Source: Halorubrum sp. JWXQ-INN 858 (GTDB lineage Archaea > Halobacteriota > Halobacteria > Halobacteriales > Haloferacaceae). Taken from it: 64,000 nucleotides of DNA. Position numbers and translations under genes: made by a program. The stretch covers positions 1-64,000 of the forward strand of contig NZ_WUAX01000009.1 of NCBI RefSeq assembly GCF_009806985.1. The letters are read 5' to 3'. This document shows, piece after piece, positions 34,993 through 44,437 of this stretch; position 1 is the stretch's first letter; the number at the start of each line of letters is the position of its first letter. The notes under the pieces are model-generated. The model was given only the letters and a program-made list of their open reading frames with translations. It made no database searches and was not told the origin of the DNA.

Positions 34993-35384
34993 CCAACACC
35001 TCAGGCAAGAAGAAGACGGCCGTCGCCCGCGCCACCGTGCGTGAGGGCGACGGTCGCGTTCGCATCAACTCCCAGCCCGTCGAGCTGGTCGAACCGGAGC
35101 AGGCACGCCTCAAGATGTTGGAGCCGTTCCGTATCGCCGGCGACGACCTCCGCGACGGGGTCGACATCGACGTCAGCGTGAGCGGCGGCGGCTTCAGCGG
35201 CCAGGCCGACGCGGCCCGCACCGCCATCGCCCGCGGGCTGGTCCAGCACCTCGGCGACGCCGAGCTGCGCGACGCGTACATGAGCTTCGACCGCACGCTG
35301 CTGGTCAACGACGTCCGCCAGTCCGAACCCAAGAAGTGGGGCGGACCCGGCGCGCGTGCCCGCTACCAGAAATCGTACCGCTGA
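34986..35384 (+). CDS. rps9: Ribosomal protein uS9
   Basis: This 132-residue protein ends in the invariant basic tail [14 protein letters not shown] that reaches the P-site t[18 protein letters not shown] is at the N-terminus. It overlaps rpl13 by seven bases. Confidence 0.97.
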   Translation: MVTNTSGKKKTAVARATVREGDGRVRINSQPVELVEPEQARLKMLEPFRIAGDDLRDGVDIDVSVSGGGFSGQADAARTAIARGLVQHLGDAELRDAYMSFDRTLLVNDVRQSEPKKWGGPGARARYQKSYR

Positions 35385-35396
35385 GGTGATCTCGCT

Positions 35397-35591
35397 ATGA
35401 TGATCCCCGTCCGGTGTTTCACGTGCGGCAACGTCGTGGGTGAACACTGGGAGGAGTTCCGCGAGCGTACCCGCGAGGGCGACGAGGACCCCGGGGCGGT
35501 CCTCGACGAGCTCGGCGTGGACCGACACTGCTGCCGGCGGATGATGGTGTCGCACCGCGACCTCGTCGACGTCGTCTCCCCGTACCAGTGA
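35397..35591 (+). CDS. rpoN: RNA polymerase subunit Rpo10 (N)
   Basis: This 64-residue zinc protein has [15 protein letters not shown] with the first CxxC and DRHCCRRMM with the second Cys pair, the complete Zn site of Rpb10/RpoN. Two ATGs in a row open the frame, and either gives the same protein apart from one Met. Confidence 0.95.
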   Translation: MMIPVRCFTCGNVVGEHWEEFRERTREGDEDPGAVLDELGVDRHCCRRMMVSHRDLVDVVSPYQ

Positions 35592-35593
35592 CC

Positions 35594-35773
35594 ATGTCAG
35601 GCCAGCGCTACAACCGATACGAGAAAGCCCGAATCCTCGGCGCACGGGCGCTACAGGTGTCGTACGGGGCACCCGTGCTGATCGAGACGAACCAGACGGA
35701 GCCGATCCTCGTCGCCGCAGAGGAGTACGACGCGGGGGCGCTTCCGTTCACCGTCCGGAGGGAGACGAACTGA
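35594..35773 (+). CDS. rpoK: RNA polymerase subunit Rpo6 (K, omega-like)
   Basis: This 59-residue subunit is the archaeal counterpart of Rpb6 and omega. [20 protein letters not shown] and the late [11 protein letters not shown] are diagnostic. ATG at 35594 is preferred, and a GTG two codons earlier is possible. Its stop overlaps the enolase start (TGATG). Confidence 0.95.
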   Translation: MSGQRYNRYEKARILGARALQVSYGAPVLIETNQTEPILVAAEEYDAGALPFTVRRETN

Positions 35774-36975
35774 TGACCCGGATCACGTCCGTTTCGCTCC
35801 GCCGGATCCTCGACTCTCGGGGGAACCCCACCGTCGAGGCCGACGTGCTCACGGAGTCCGGCGGCTTCGGCCGCGCGGCGGCACCGAGCGGCGCGTCCAC
35901 CGGCGAGTTCGAGGCGCTCGAGCTGCCGGCGAACGAGGCGATCGCGGCGGCCCGGGAGCACGCGGTGCCGCGGCTCCAAGGGCTGTTCGCCGGCGACCAG
36001 CGGGAGGTCGACGGCGCGTTGCGCGCGGCCGACGGCACGGACGACTTCTCGGAGATCGGCGCGAACAGCGCGGTCTCGATATCGATGGCGGCGGCGAAGG
36101 CCGGCGCTGACGTGCTCGGCGCACCGCTGTACCAGCACCTCGGCGGCGCGTTCCGCGGGGAGAACTTCCCCGTGCCGCTCGGCAACGTCGTCGGCGGCGG
36201 GGAGCACGCCAAGGAGGCGACCCACATCCAGGAGTTCCTCGCCGCGCCGGTCGGCGCGCCGAGCGTTTCGGAGGCCGTCTTCGCGAACGCCGCGGTCCAC
36301 GCGGCGGTCGGTGACGTGCTCGACGAACGCGGCGTCCCGGCGGGGAAGGGCGACGAAGGCGCGTGGGCCCCGCCGATCTCGGACGCGGAGGCGTTCGAGG
36401 TCGTCGAGGAGGCGGTCGACCGCGTCGAGGCGGAGGTGGGCTTCGAGGTCCGCTTCGGGCTCGACGTCGCGGCCGCGGAGCTGTACGACGACGAGCAGGA
36501 CGCGTACGTCTACGGCGACGAGACCCGCTCGACCGACGAGCAGGTCGCGTACATCGCCGACCTCGTCGACGAGTACGACCTCGCGTACGTCGAGGACCCG
36601 CTCGACGAGAACGACTACGAGGCGTTCGCCGAGCTCACCGACCGGGTGGGCGACCGGACGCTGGTCTGTGGTGACGACCTGTTCGTCACGAACGTCGAGC
36701 GGCTCCAGGAAGGGATCGACGTCGGCGCGGCCAACAGCATCCTGATCAAGCCGAACCAGATCGGGACGCTCTCGGACGCGTTCGACGCGGTCGAGCTGGC
36801 TCACCGGAACGACATGGAGTGTGTTATCTCCCATCGCTCCGGCGAGACGGAGGACACGACCATCGCACACCTCGCCGTCGCGACCGACGCCGCCTACATC
36901 AAGACGGGAACGGTCGGGGGCGAGCGAACCGCCAAGCTGAACGAACTGATCCGCATCGCGGACGACGCGGTATGA
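35773..36975 (+). CDS. eno: Enolase
   Basis: This 400-residue enzyme interconverts 2-phosphoglycerate and [14 protein letters not shown] and [12 protein letters not shown] carry the N-terminal loops. The Mg2+ ligands are Asp in [10 protein letters not shown], Glu in VEDPLDEND and Asp in [10 protein letters not shown], and the catalytic Lys is in [11 protein letters not shown]. The [13 protein letters not shown] block is conserved. It sits inside the ribosomal operon between rpoK and rps2, as in other haloarchaea. PEP from here would feed the PTS at 21-25 kb (inference). Confidence 0.97.
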   Translation: MTRITSVSLRRILDSRGNPTVEADVLTESGGFGRAAAPSGASTGEFEALELPANEAIAAAREHAVPRLQGLFAGDQREVDGALRAADGTDDFSEIGANSAVSISMAAAKAGADVLGAPLYQHLGGAFRGENFPVPLGNVVGGGEHAKEATHIQEFLAAPVGAPSVSEAVFANAAVHAAVGDVLDERGVPAGKGDEGAWAPPISDAEAFEVVEEAVDRVEAEVGFEVRFGLDVAAAELYDDEQDAYVYGDETRSTDEQVAYIADLVDEYDLAYVEDPLDENDYEAFAELTDRVGDRTLVCGDDLFVTNVERLQEGIDVGAANSILIKPNQIGTLSDAFDAVELAHRNDMECVISHRSGETEDTTIAHLAVATDAAYIKTGTVGGERTAKLNELIRIADDAV

Positions 36976-36991
36976 CGGACGCACATCACGT

Positions 36992-37798
36992 ATGACGGAA
37001 GACAACGACGCGGTCGAACTCGACGAGAACGCTGAGACCGAGGCGGTCGACGCGCCAGTCGAGGAGGAGGCCGACACGACCGAGGAACCGACCGCCGACG
37101 CGGCCGCCGACGAGGCGTCCGCCGAAGCCGAACCGGAGGGCGTCGAGGCGGAAGACGTCGACGCGGAGGACGCCGAGGAGGCGTCGCCGTTCGACGACGA
37201 CGTCATGCCCGACGACGACGTCGACCTGCTGATCCCCGTCGAGGACTACCTGAGCGCGGGTGTCCATATCGGGACCCAGCAGAAGACGAAGGACATGGAG
37301 CGGTTCATCCACCGTGTCCGCGACGACGGGCTCTACGTGCTCGACGTGAGCGAGACCGACAGTCGGATCCGTACGGCCGCGGACTTCCTGTCGAACTACA
37401 ACCCCGAGCAGGTCCTCGTGACCTCCTCGCGACAGTACGGCCGCTTCCCCGCCGAGAAGTTCGCGGACGCCATCGGGGCCCGCGCCCGGACCGGCCGCTT
37501 CATCCCGGGGACGCTGACGAACCCCGATTACGCCGGCTACATCGAGCCGGACGTTGTCGTGGTGACGGACCCCATCGGCGACGCACAGGCCGTCAAGGAG
37601 GCGATCACGGTCGGTATCCCCGTGATCGCGATGTGTGACTCGAACAACCAGCTGTCGAACGTCGACCTCGTCATCCCGACGAACAACAAGGGTCGACGCG
37701 CGCTGTCGGTCGTCTACTGGCTGCTCGCCAACGAGACGCTCGACCGCCGCGGTACCGACACCGTCTTCGCCCTCGACGATTTCGAGGACGAGCTGTAG
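36992..37798 (+). CDS. rps2: Ribosomal protein uS2
   Basis: This 268-residue protein begins with a very acidic, Ala- and Asp-rich tail of about 70 residues. The S2 core follows with [41 protein letters not shown] and [19 protein letters not shown]. The acidic tail is a halophilic addition. It follows eno by 16 nt, and a T-run terminator follows its stop. Confidence 0.97.
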   Translation: MTEDNDAVELDENAETEAVDAPVEEEADTTEEPTADAAADEASAEAEPEGVEAEDVDAEDAEEASPFDDDVMPDDDVDLLIPVEDYLSAGVHIGTQQKTKDMERFIHRVRDDGLYVLDVSETDSRIRTAADFLSNYNPEQVLVTSSRQYGRFPAEKFADAIGARARTGRFIPGTLTNPDYAGYIEPDVVVVTDPIGDAQAVKEAITVGIPVIAMCDSNNQLSNVDLVIPTNNKGRRALSVVYWLLANETLDRRGTDTVFALDDFEDEL

Positions 37799-37827
37799 AC
37801 GGGCGTTACTCGAGTTCGACCGTCGCG

Positions 37828-37833
37828 TTTTTT
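37828..37833 (+). terminator. T-run terminator after the ribosomal operon
   Basis: Six T residues in a GC-rich context 29 nt after the rps2 stop fit archaeal oligo-T termination. A CCGAGCC-GGC-GGCTCGG hairpin follows at 37847-37863. Confidence 0.5.
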
Positions 37834-37846
37834 ATCGGATCGTCCC

Positions 37847-38057
37847 CCGAGCCGGCGGCTCGGTTCGTCGGGATCTGAGCCCCTATCGTCGAGAACAGTC
37901 GTCAGCGTCGTGATCGGCGATGGAAGACGGAGGCGAGCGGGCGAAGGCGAAAGCGAGAGGGGGAGGACGGAAGCGAGAGGGGAAGGCGGAAGCGAGCGCT
38001 GTCGCTCGACGATCGAAACGAAACGGAGATCCGAGCGGGTTTCCCCGGCCCGCTCGG
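37847..38057. other. Structured intergenic region between rps2 and mvk
   Basis: The 460-nt gap (37799-38258) has no convincing gene. It contains three strong inverted repeats: CCGAGCC/GGCTCGG with a 3-nt loop (37847-37863), CGAGCG-CTGT-CGCTCG (37993-38008), and CCGAGCGGG/CCCGCTCGG with a 9-nt loop (38031-38057). Between the first two lies an 80-nt purine-rich tract with repeats of GGAAGCGAGAGGGG. Short frames here are compositional. It could be a small RNA gene, a long structured leader for mvk or a recombination scar. Confidence 0.45.
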
Positions 38058-38258
38058 GTCGAGAGACGCGGGGACGCGTCCATTCCCCAGTTCCCCAGGG
38101 TGACGTCCGCCGACCGCCGACGGGTCCACCACTACATGCACGTCCGCACCCGGTGAACATAAACTTCCCGGGAGGTGTCATCCTCGGCACGCACGTCGAC
38201 CGCTCCCGAGCCGCCGCCAAACGCAACGCCTGTAAGCCCGCGGGGAGAGGTGAGGGGT

Positions 38259-39275
38259 ATGACCGTCTGTAGCGCGCCGGGGAAGGTGTACCTCTTCGGC
38301 GAACACGCCGTCGTGTACGGCGAGCCCGCGGTTCCGGCGGCGATCGAGCGCCGAGCCACGGTCAGTGCCGAACCGCGCGCGGACGACCACGTCCGCGTCG
38401 AGGCGACCGACCTCTCGCTGGACGGGTTCACCGTCGAGTACACGGGAGGAACCGGAGACCGGCCGGACGTCGACGTCCCGACGCCGCTGGTCGAGGCCGC
38501 GATGGGGTACGTCGATGCCGCGGTCAGACAGGCGCGGGCGGCCGCGGATCGCCCCGACGCCGGCTTCGACATCACCATCGAGAGCGAGATCCCGCTCGGC
38601 GCGGGGCTCGGGTCGTCGGCGGCTGTCGTCGTCGCGGGGATCGACGCCGCGACGCGTGCGCTCGGGGAACCGATCGACCGCCGCGAGCTCGCCGACCGCG
38701 CCTATCGGGCGGAGTTCGAGGTACAGGACGGCCAGGCGTCCAGGGCCGACACGTTCTGCTCCACGATGGGCGGGGCCGTGCGCGTGGAGGGGGACGACTG
38801 CGAGCCGATCGACGCCCCGAACCTCCCGTTCGTCGTCGGGTTCGACGGCGGGGCCGGCGACACCGGCGAGCTCGTCGCCGGCGTCCGAGCCTTAAAAGAG
38901 GAGTACCGCTTCGCCGCCGACACCGTTCGATCGATCGGCGACGTCGTCCGCGAAGGCGAGCGACTCCTCGCCGACGCGGTTCCCGGGGCCGATCCGCAGC
39001 GGGAGCTGCTCGAGGACCTCGGCGAACTGATGGACTTCAACCACGGGCTCCTCTCCGCGCTCGGCGTCTCGGCCCGGTCGCTCGACACGATGGTGTGGGC
39101 CGCACGCGACGCCGGCGCACACGGCGCGAAGCTCACGGGCGCCGGCGGCGGCGGGTGTGTCGTTGCGCTCGACCCGACCGACGAGACGGAGACGGCGCTC
39201 TCGTTCACTCAGGGCTGTGAGGACGCGTTCCGCGCGGAGCTGGCGACGGAGGGCGTGCGCGTGGAGGGGGCGTGA
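38259..39275 (+). CDS. mvk: Mevalonate kinase
   Basis: This 338-residue GHMP kinase phosphorylates mevalonate in archaeal isoprenoid synthesis. Motifs are PGKVYLFGEHAVVYG at the start, IPLGAGLGSSAAVVVAGID (ATP loop) and KLTGAGGGGCVVAL near the end. The start is set by a strong Shine-Dalgarno sequence, GAGGTGAGG, about 3 nt before the ATG at 38259, so this gene is leadered, unlike most here. The frame is open 28 codons further up. It overlaps ipk by one base (TGATG). The same order after rps2 is known in haloarchaea. Confidence 0.95.
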   Translation: MTVCSAPGKVYLFGEHAVVYGEPAVPAAIERRATVSAEPRADDHVRVEATDLSLDGFTVEYTGGTGDRPDVDVPTPLVEAAMGYVDAAVRQARAAADRPDAGFDITIESEIPLGAGLGSSAAVVVAGIDAATRALGEPIDRRELADRAYRAEFEVQDGQASRADTFCSTMGGAVRVEGDDCEPIDAPNLPFVVGFDGGAGDTGELVAGVRALKEEYRFAADTVRSIGDVVREGERLLADAVPGADPQRELLEDLGELMDFNHGLLSALGVSARSLDTMVWAARDAGAHGAKLTGAGGGGCVVALDPTDETETALSFTQGCEDAFRAELATEGVRVEGA

Positions 39276-40063
39276 TGGCGGGGGCGAACGCGAGCGACGG
39301 ATCGTCGGCCGGTCCGGTCGTCGTGAAACTCGGCGGGAGCCTCATCACGGAGAAGGACCGTCCGGAGACGCTCGACGGCCCCGCGTTGGCGGCCGCCTGC
39401 GACGCGATCGCCGCCGCGCTCGCGGACGGCTCCGTCGGCGGGCTCGTCGTCGTCCACGGCGGCGGGAGCTTCGGACACCATCAGGCGAGCGAACACGGGA
39501 TCTCGACCACGACGGGGACCCACGACGCCGGCGCGGTCATGGACGTCCACGGCGCGATGACGACGCTCAACCGGTTCGTCCTCTCCAGGCTCCACGATCG
39601 GGGCGTGCCGGCGGTCCCCGTCCATCCGCTCTCGGTATCCGCCCGCCGCGACGGCCCCGACGGCACGCTGTCGCTCCCAACGGGGTCGGCGGCGACCCTC
39701 CTGGCGGAGGGGTTCGTCCCGGTGCTTCACGGCGACGGCGTCGCGACGGCCGGCGAGGGCGTCACCGTCGTCTCCGGCGACGAGATCGTCGTCGAGCTCG
39801 CATCGGGACTGGACGCCGACCGGGTGGGCGTCTGTTCGACCGTCCCGGGCGTGCTCGACGAGGACGGCGAGGTGATCCCCTCGATCGACGCGTTCGAGGA
39901 CGTCGCCGCGGTGTTGGGGGGGAGCGACGCGACGGACGTCTCCGGGGGGATGGCGGCGAAGGTCCGCGAACTCCTCGCGCTCGACGCGCCGGCGTCCGTG
40001 TTCGGTGCCGACGGGTTGGAACGGTTCCTCCGCGGTGAGGACCCCGGAACTCGGATCGGGTGA
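39275..40063 (+). CDS. ipk: Isopentenyl phosphate kinase
   Basis: This 262-residue amino-acid-kinase-fold enzyme makes isopentenyl diphosphate, the last kinase step of the archaeal mevalonate pathway. VVVKLGGSLITEK and VVVHGGGSFGHHQASEHG (His residues 61, 68 and 69) contain the substrate-phosphate His typical of the family. DEIVVELASGL and VGVCSTVPGVLD follow. It overlaps mvk by one base. A GTG one codon before the ATG is a possible alternative start. Confidence 0.95.
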   Translation: MAGANASDGSSAGPVVVKLGGSLITEKDRPETLDGPALAAACDAIAAALADGSVGGLVVVHGGGSFGHHQASEHGISTTTGTHDAGAVMDVHGAMTTLNRFVLSRLHDRGVPAVPVHPLSVSARRDGPDGTLSLPTGSAATLLAEGFVPVLHGDGVATAGEGVTVVSGDEIVVELASGLDADRVGVCSTVPGVLDEDGEVIPSIDAFEDVAAVLGGSDATDVSGGMAAKVRELLALDAPASVFGADGLERFLRGEDPGTRIG

Positions 40064-40075
40064 CGTCGCCCCGCG

Positions 40076-41086
40076 TCAGGTCCCGGACTCTTCGGTCCCT
40101 GATCCTTCCGACTCACCTCTCTCCTTCTCCGGCTCTTCCGAGCTTCCTCCCTCCGCTCCCGACCCCTCCGACTCTTCGCTCACCGTCCCCGACCCTTCTC
40201 GATCGGAATTTACGGCCGGATCGGCCTCACGGATGACACAGACGTGTCCGCCGCCGCTCGTGTGGGTGAGCGCGAGCCGCTCGCGGACGGGAGTGCCGTC
40301 GACCCGTACGCCCGTCGCCTCACCGGTCCAGTGGCCGTCGTCGACGACCCGCGGCAGGATCCTGTCGGTGAACCGGTCGATCTCGTCTGACGGGTAGAGC
40401 CGGGACCAGTGTGTCCCGACGAGGTCGTTCGGTCGAAGCCCGTAGACGCCGGCGTACGCCGCGTTGGCGAACAGATAGACGCCCTCCTCGTCGAGGATCC
40501 CGATCGGCTCGCTCGCGGTCTCCAACGCCGCGAGGCTCCGGTCGACCTGTCGCTCGAGCCGATGCCGGTCCACCGCGTTGTGGACGCGGTTGACGAGCAC
40601 CGCGTACTGGTCCGCGCCGCCACGCTTCTGGAGATAGTCGGTCACGCCCGCGGAGATGGCCTCGCTCGCGACCTCCTCGCTTCCTTTCCCCGTAAACAGG
40701 ATAAACGGGAGGTTCGGGTCGGTACACGAGCGGCTCGGGTCGTCGTCACGGACGTCACGAAGGAACTCGATCCCGGTTCCGTCCGGCAGGTCGTGGTCGC
40801 TGACGATCGCGTCGAAGGACTCTCCCTCGAGTCGCCCCCGTGCCTCCGAGAGGGTCGAGGCGGAGACACAGTCGATCCCGGGCGCGAGCCGGGAGAGATA
40901 CGTCGTCGTGAGGGCGGCGAACGCCTCGTCGTCCTCGACGTGGAGCAGCCGGATCCCCTCCGGGGAGCGCTCCGACCCCAACTGACCGTCCGAAGCGCTC
41001 TCCGACGACGGGCCGTCCGACGGATACGACGAGCCCGTCGTCGCTCCCGCCCCCGTCTCGGAAGCGCGTCGGTTCCCGTCACGCAT
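40076..41086 (-). CDS. Response-regulator receiver plus PAS domain protein, no output kinase
   Basis: This 336-residue protein has a disordered Ser/Gly-rich N-terminus (about 45 residues), then a receiver domain: EDD of RLLHVEDDEAF, phospho-acceptor Asp in IVSDHDLPDG, and Lys in FTGKGSEEVA. A PAS domain follows (LETASEPIGILDEEGVYLFANAAYAGVYGL) and a Ser/Glu-rich tail. Neither a histidine kinase nor a DNA-binding domain follows, so it is a phosphorelay intermediate or a sensor-modulated receiver, common in haloarchaea. A longer open frame to 41242 is not used because of its different composition. Confidence 0.85.
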   Translation of the reverse strand: MRDGNRRASETGAGATTGSSYPSDGPSSESASDGQLGSERSPEGIRLLHVEDDEAFAALTTTYLSRLAPGIDCVSASTLSEARGRLEGESFDAIVSDHDLPDGTGIEFLRDVRDDDPSRSCTDPNLPFILFTGKGSEEVASEAISAGVTDYLQKRGGADQYAVLVNRVHNAVDRHRLERQVDRSLAALETASEPIGILDEEGVYLFANAAYAGVYGLRPNDLVGTHWSRLYPSDEIDRFTDRILPRVVDDGHWTGEATGVRVDGTPVRERLALTHTSGGGHVCVIREADPAVNSDREGSGTVSEESEGSGAEGGSSEEPEKERGESEGSGTEESGT

Positions 41087-41426
41087 CGAACCACCTGCGT
41101 CGGCGGTCGCGTCGCCGATCCGTCTCGCCGTGCTCGCGGTTCCAACGGGGCCCCCGCTGCCATCGATCGTACCCGGTCGATACGTGGACGACGGCGGCCA
41201 TGTTCGGCAGCCAGTCGTCGACGTCCACGTAAAAACCCCCACGGTCGGGGACGGGACTCCTCGTCATCGCGATCGCGGGCCCCGCGTTTCCACCGTGGCT
41301 CGCGATCGGAGGGGTCCTGGGGGAGGGTTCCGGGTTTCCGCCGCGGTTCGGTGATGGAGATCCTTGGCCCGACGGGCGACCGCCGCGTACAGAACCCTTA
41401 TTCGGATCACCGCACTCCGTTCGACT
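41087..41426. other. Divergent intergenic region before mrp
   Basis: A 340-nt gap between the REC-PAS gene and mrp. CTTATTC at 41397-41403 lies 24-30 nt before the mrp ATG and is its likely TATA box. Nothing else is recognised, and the frames here are antisense shadows of composition. Confidence 0.5.
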
Positions 41427-42464
41427 ATGAACGAAGCCGACGTGCGGGACCTCCTCCGGGACGTTCACGACCCGGACCTCGGGGACGATATCGTGTCGCT
41501 CGGACTGGTGAACGACGTCGAACTCGACGGCGACACGGCGCGCGTCTCGCTCGCGCTCGGCGCGCCCTACGCGCCACACGAGACGGGGATCGCCGACGAC
41601 GTCCGATCGGTCCTGGACGACGCGGGGCTGACGGCGGACCTGTCGGCGCGGATCCCCACGGACCTCTCGCCGGCCGATCAGGTGCTCCCCGGCGTGAAGA
41701 ACGTCATCGCGGTCGCGTCCGGAAAGGGCGGCGTCGGGAAGTCGACGATGTCGGTGAACATCGCCGCCGGCCTGTCGGCGCTCGGCGCTCGCGTCGGGCT
41801 GTTCGACGCCGACGTGTACGGCCCGAACGTCCCGCGGATGGTCGCCGCCGAGGAGCGCCCCCGCACCGACGGCGAGTCGATCGTCCCGCCCGAGCGGTAC
41901 GGGGTGAAGCTGATGAGCATGGACTTCCTCACCGGCGAGGACGACCCGGTGATCTGGCGCGGGCCGATGGTCCACAAGATCATCACCCAGCTCGTCGAGG
42001 ACGTCGAGTGGGGCTCGCTCGATTACCTCGTGATGGACCTCCCGCCGGGCACCGGGGACACCCAACTCACCATCCTGCAGACCCTGCCGCTGACGGGGGC
42101 CGTGATCGTCACGACGCCCCAGGAGGTCGCGCTCGACGACGCGGTGAAGGGGTTGCGGATGTTCGGCAAACACGACACGAACGTGTTGGGGATCGCCGAG
42201 AACATGTCGGGGTTCAAGTGTCCGGACTGCGGCGGGTTCCACGAGATATTCGGCTCCGGCGGCGGCAAGGCGATGGCCGCCGAGCACGAGCTCCCCTTCC
42301 TCGGGGGCGTCCCGCTCGACCCCGCGGTTCGGACGGGGGGCGACGGCGGCGACCCGATCGTGTTGGGCGAGGGCGACACCGCGGACGCGTTCCGGGTCAT
42401 CGTCGAGAACGTCGCGAACAACGCGGGCGTCGTCCGCCGACGCGGGGTGGGCGACGGACGATGA
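41427..42464 (+). CDS. mrp: Mrp/NBP35-type P-loop ATPase, Fe-S cluster carrier
   Basis: This protein has 345 residues. The N-terminal DUF59/MIP18-like domain begins NEADVRDLLRDVHDPDLGDD. The deviant Walker A is ASGKGGVGKSTMSVN near residue 97, with DADVYGPNVPRM, DLPPGTGDTQLT and the C-terminal CPDC pair (GFKCPDCGGFHEIFGSGGG) that bridges an Fe-S cluster between two monomers. It delivers Fe-S clusters to apo-proteins. ATG at 42461 of the next gene overlaps the stop by four bases. Confidence 0.93.
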   Translation: MNEADVRDLLRDVHDPDLGDDIVSLGLVNDVELDGDTARVSLALGAPYAPHETGIADDVRSVLDDAGLTADLSARIPTDLSPADQVLPGVKNVIAVASGKGGVGKSTMSVNIAAGLSALGARVGLFDADVYGPNVPRMVAAEERPRTDGESIVPPERYGVKLMSMDFLTGEDDPVIWRGPMVHKIITQLVEDVEWGSLDYLVMDLPPGTGDTQLTILQTLPLTGAVIVTTPQEVALDDAVKGLRMFGKHDTNVLGIAENMSGFKCPDCGGFHEIFGSGGGKAMAAEHELPFLGGVPLDPAVRTGGDGGDPIVLGEGDTADAFRVIVENVANNAGVVRRRGVGDGR

Positions 42465-42766
42465 CGGTCGGTGACGCCGGCGACGCGCTCGCGAACGCCG
42501 ACGACGAAGCCGGAAGCGCGGACGGCGACGCGGCTGAGCAGGCGATCGACGCGGTCGAGCAGGCGGACGACGACGAGGTCCGCGAGTTCCTTCGCGGGGT
42601 CGCCGACGACGTCCGCGGGGAGACGTCCGAAAGCAAACAGCTCGCGGCGGTCGTGTACCGGGTGTCGGACCTGTACGACCCCGGCGAGGACACCTCCCCG
42701 GAGGAGATCTACCGCAACGTCAGACACATCATGCAGGTCAAAGAACGGGGTGGGCTGCGGCGGTAG
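42461..42766 (+). CDS. Small acidic protein coupled to mrp, unknown function
   Basis: This 101-residue protein has a disordered acidic N-terminus. A helical C-terminal half follows, containing ADDVRGETSESKQLAAVVYR, then SDLYDPGEDTSPEEIYRNVRHIMQVKERGG. The ATGA overlap with mrp implies linked expression, so it may help the Fe-S carrier. I do not recognise the family. Confidence 0.7.
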   Translation: MTVGDAGDALANADDEAGSADGDAAEQAIDAVEQADDDEVREFLRGVADDVRGETSESKQLAAVVYRVSDLYDPGEDTSPEEIYRNVRHIMQVKERGGLRR

Positions 42767-42949
42767 TCGGTCACCTCCGGCTCACGATACGTCGGCGTCG
42801 ACGGCGTGGGTAGGGCACCGACGGTGTGAGTGGGGCACCGATGGCGTGGCCACCATCGGGCGACGGTCGCCGTCGCGACGCGACGGGTTACACGCCGCCC
42901 CGCCCGCGGCGAGCGTAACGACTATCCCGAGTCCGGGCCAACGCGGCGT

Positions 42950-43267
42950 ATGGACTGGCCACACGACCCCGACGGCGAGCAGGGGAGCGAGGGCAGACGG
43001 CAGTACGGCCACGCCGTGCTCGCGAAGAAGATAGACGAGGAGGAGGACTTCCCGCTCCGGTCGGCCGACTACGTCGAGCAGTTCGGCGATCACCCCGTTC
43101 GGATCGACTACGAGACGGTCGTCTCCGTCGCGGAGATCTTCGAGTACGTCGACCAAGCGGAGTTCGACGACTTCGTCGAGTTCCACCAGGAGCTCGGTCG
43201 CGCGATGCGCGAGGGCGGCTACTGGTTCTACGAGGGGGCCGACGCGTTCGTCGACGGATCGGCGTAA
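42950..43267 (+). CDS. DUF5785-like haloarchaeal protein
   Basis: This 105-residue acidic protein begins MDWPHDPDGEQGSEGRRQYG, followed by AVLAKKIDEEEDFPLRSADYV and a WFYEG end. From memory it matches the small haloarchaeal DUF5785 group of unknown function. The upstream frame to 42830 is compositional. The 183-nt gap before it shows no other feature. Confidence 0.7.
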   Translation: MDWPHDPDGEQGSEGRRQYGHAVLAKKIDEEEDFPLRSADYVEQFGDHPVRIDYETVVSVAEIFEYVDQAEFDDFVEFHQELGRAMREGGYWFYEGADAFVDGSA

Positions 43268-43349
43268 TCGAGGGGTCGACCCTCCCACGAACGCGGCCCG
43301 TTCGGCGTTGCCGGCGGGCGATGCCGGCAGCCCGCGCCGACCCCCTCCC

Positions 43350-43356
43350 TTTTAAG
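43350..43356 (+). promoter_or_regulatory. TATA box for dgcN-dgcA
   Basis: TTTTAAG lies 26-32 nt before the ATG at 43382, and the transcript would be leaderless. Confidence 0.55.
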
Positions 43357-43381
43357 TCGGACGGGGGGTAACCGACCGGGC

Positions 43382-44437
43382 ATGGACCACGAGCGGATCG
43401 TCATTCTGGCACACGAGAAGTTCCCGGACGGCGCGAAGACCGCCCTCGGAGTGATGCGATACGGCGACCAGGAGGTTCGTGCGGTTCTCGACCGCGACAC
43501 CGCCGGCGACCGCGTTCACGACCACGTCCCCGACGTCGACGACGCGCCGATCGCCGGCACGTTCGCCGACGCGTACGAGGCCGCCGACGGCGAGGTCGAC
43601 GCCTTATATATCGGTATCGCCCCGATCGGCGGCGGGTTCGAGGAGTCGTGGCGCGACGACGTGCGGGACGCGATCGAGGCGGGCTGTGACGTCGTCAGCG
43701 GGCTGCACTACTTCCTGAACGAGGACGAGGACCTCGCGTCGCTCGCGGACGAACACGGCGTGACGCTCCGCGACGTCCGGGAGCCACACGACGACCTCAC
43801 GGTCGCGACGGGGTCGTCCGGCGACGTCGACGCGGACGTCGTGCTCACCGTCGGGACCGACTGCTCCGTCGGGAAGATGACGGCGTCGCTCGAGATCGTC
43901 GACGCGGCGCGCGAGCGCGGGATCGACGCCGCGTTCGTCCCAACGGGACAGACCGGGATCATGATCGCGGGCTGGGGCAACCCCATCGACCGCGTCATCT
44001 CCGATTTCACCGCCGGCGCGGTCGAGGAAATGATCCTCGAGCTCGGCGACGAACACGACCTGCTCGTCGTCGAGGGGCAGGGCAGCATCGTCCACCCGGC
44101 CTACTCCGCGGTGACGTGCGGGATCCTCCACGGCGCGATGGCGGACGGGCTCGTCCTCTGTCACGCGGCGGGGCGCGACGCCATCAACGGCTACGAGTCG
44201 TTCCCGCTCCCGTCGCTGTCGGCGTACGTCGACCTCTACGAGGACCTGTCCGCACCGGTCCACGAGGCCGAGATCGTCGCCGGCGCGTTGAACACGAAGG
44301 ACATCGCCGACGACGGCGCGGCCGCGGACACGGTCGCGGAGTACGGCGAGGCCGTCGGCGTCCCGGCGGCGGACCCCGTCCGCGACGGCGCGGGCGCGAT
44401 CGCCGACGCGATCGCCGAGACGGTGATGAACCGATGA
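43382..44437 (+). CDS. dgcN: DUF1611-family protein, probable D-glutamate N-acetyltransferase DgcN
   Basis: This 351-residue protein has a P-loop-like motif GTDCSVGKMTASLEI near residue 159. An N-terminal Rossmann-like part (VRAVLDRDTAG, IAPIGGGFEESW) comes first. VEGQGSIVHPAYSAVTCGILHGAMADG in the middle is the family signature. One DUF1611 member, DgcN, acetylates D-glutamate so that DgcA can racemise it, giving L-glutamate after deacetylation. The coupled gene here is a DgcA-like epimerase, which supports this reading. The stop overlaps dgcA by four bases. Confidence 0.75.
   Translation: MDHERIVILAHEKFPDGAKTALGVMRYGDQEVRAVLDRDTAGDRVHDHVPDVDDAPIAGTFADAYEAADGEVDALYIGIAPIGGGFEESWRDDVRDAIEAGCDVVSGLHYFLNEDEDLASLADEHGVTLRDVREPHDDLTVATGSSGDVDADVVLTVGTDCSVGKMTASLEIVDAARERGIDAAFVPTGQTGIMIAGWGNPIDRVISDFTAGAVEEMILELGDEHDLLVVEGQGSIVHPAYSAVTCGILHGAMADGLVLCHAAGRDAINGYESFPLPSLSAYVDLYEDLSAPVHEAEIVAGALNTKDIADDGAAADTVAEYGEAVGVPAADPVRDGAGAIADAIAETVMNR

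Noticed and set aside
40409..42766. A 785-codon open frame on the plus strand through the REC-PAS and mrp genes
   Set aside because: It runs antisense to the REC-PAS gene and out of frame with mrp, and is rich in Arg and Pro as GC-rich shadows are. Only its last 101 codons, from the ATG at 42461, form a real gene.
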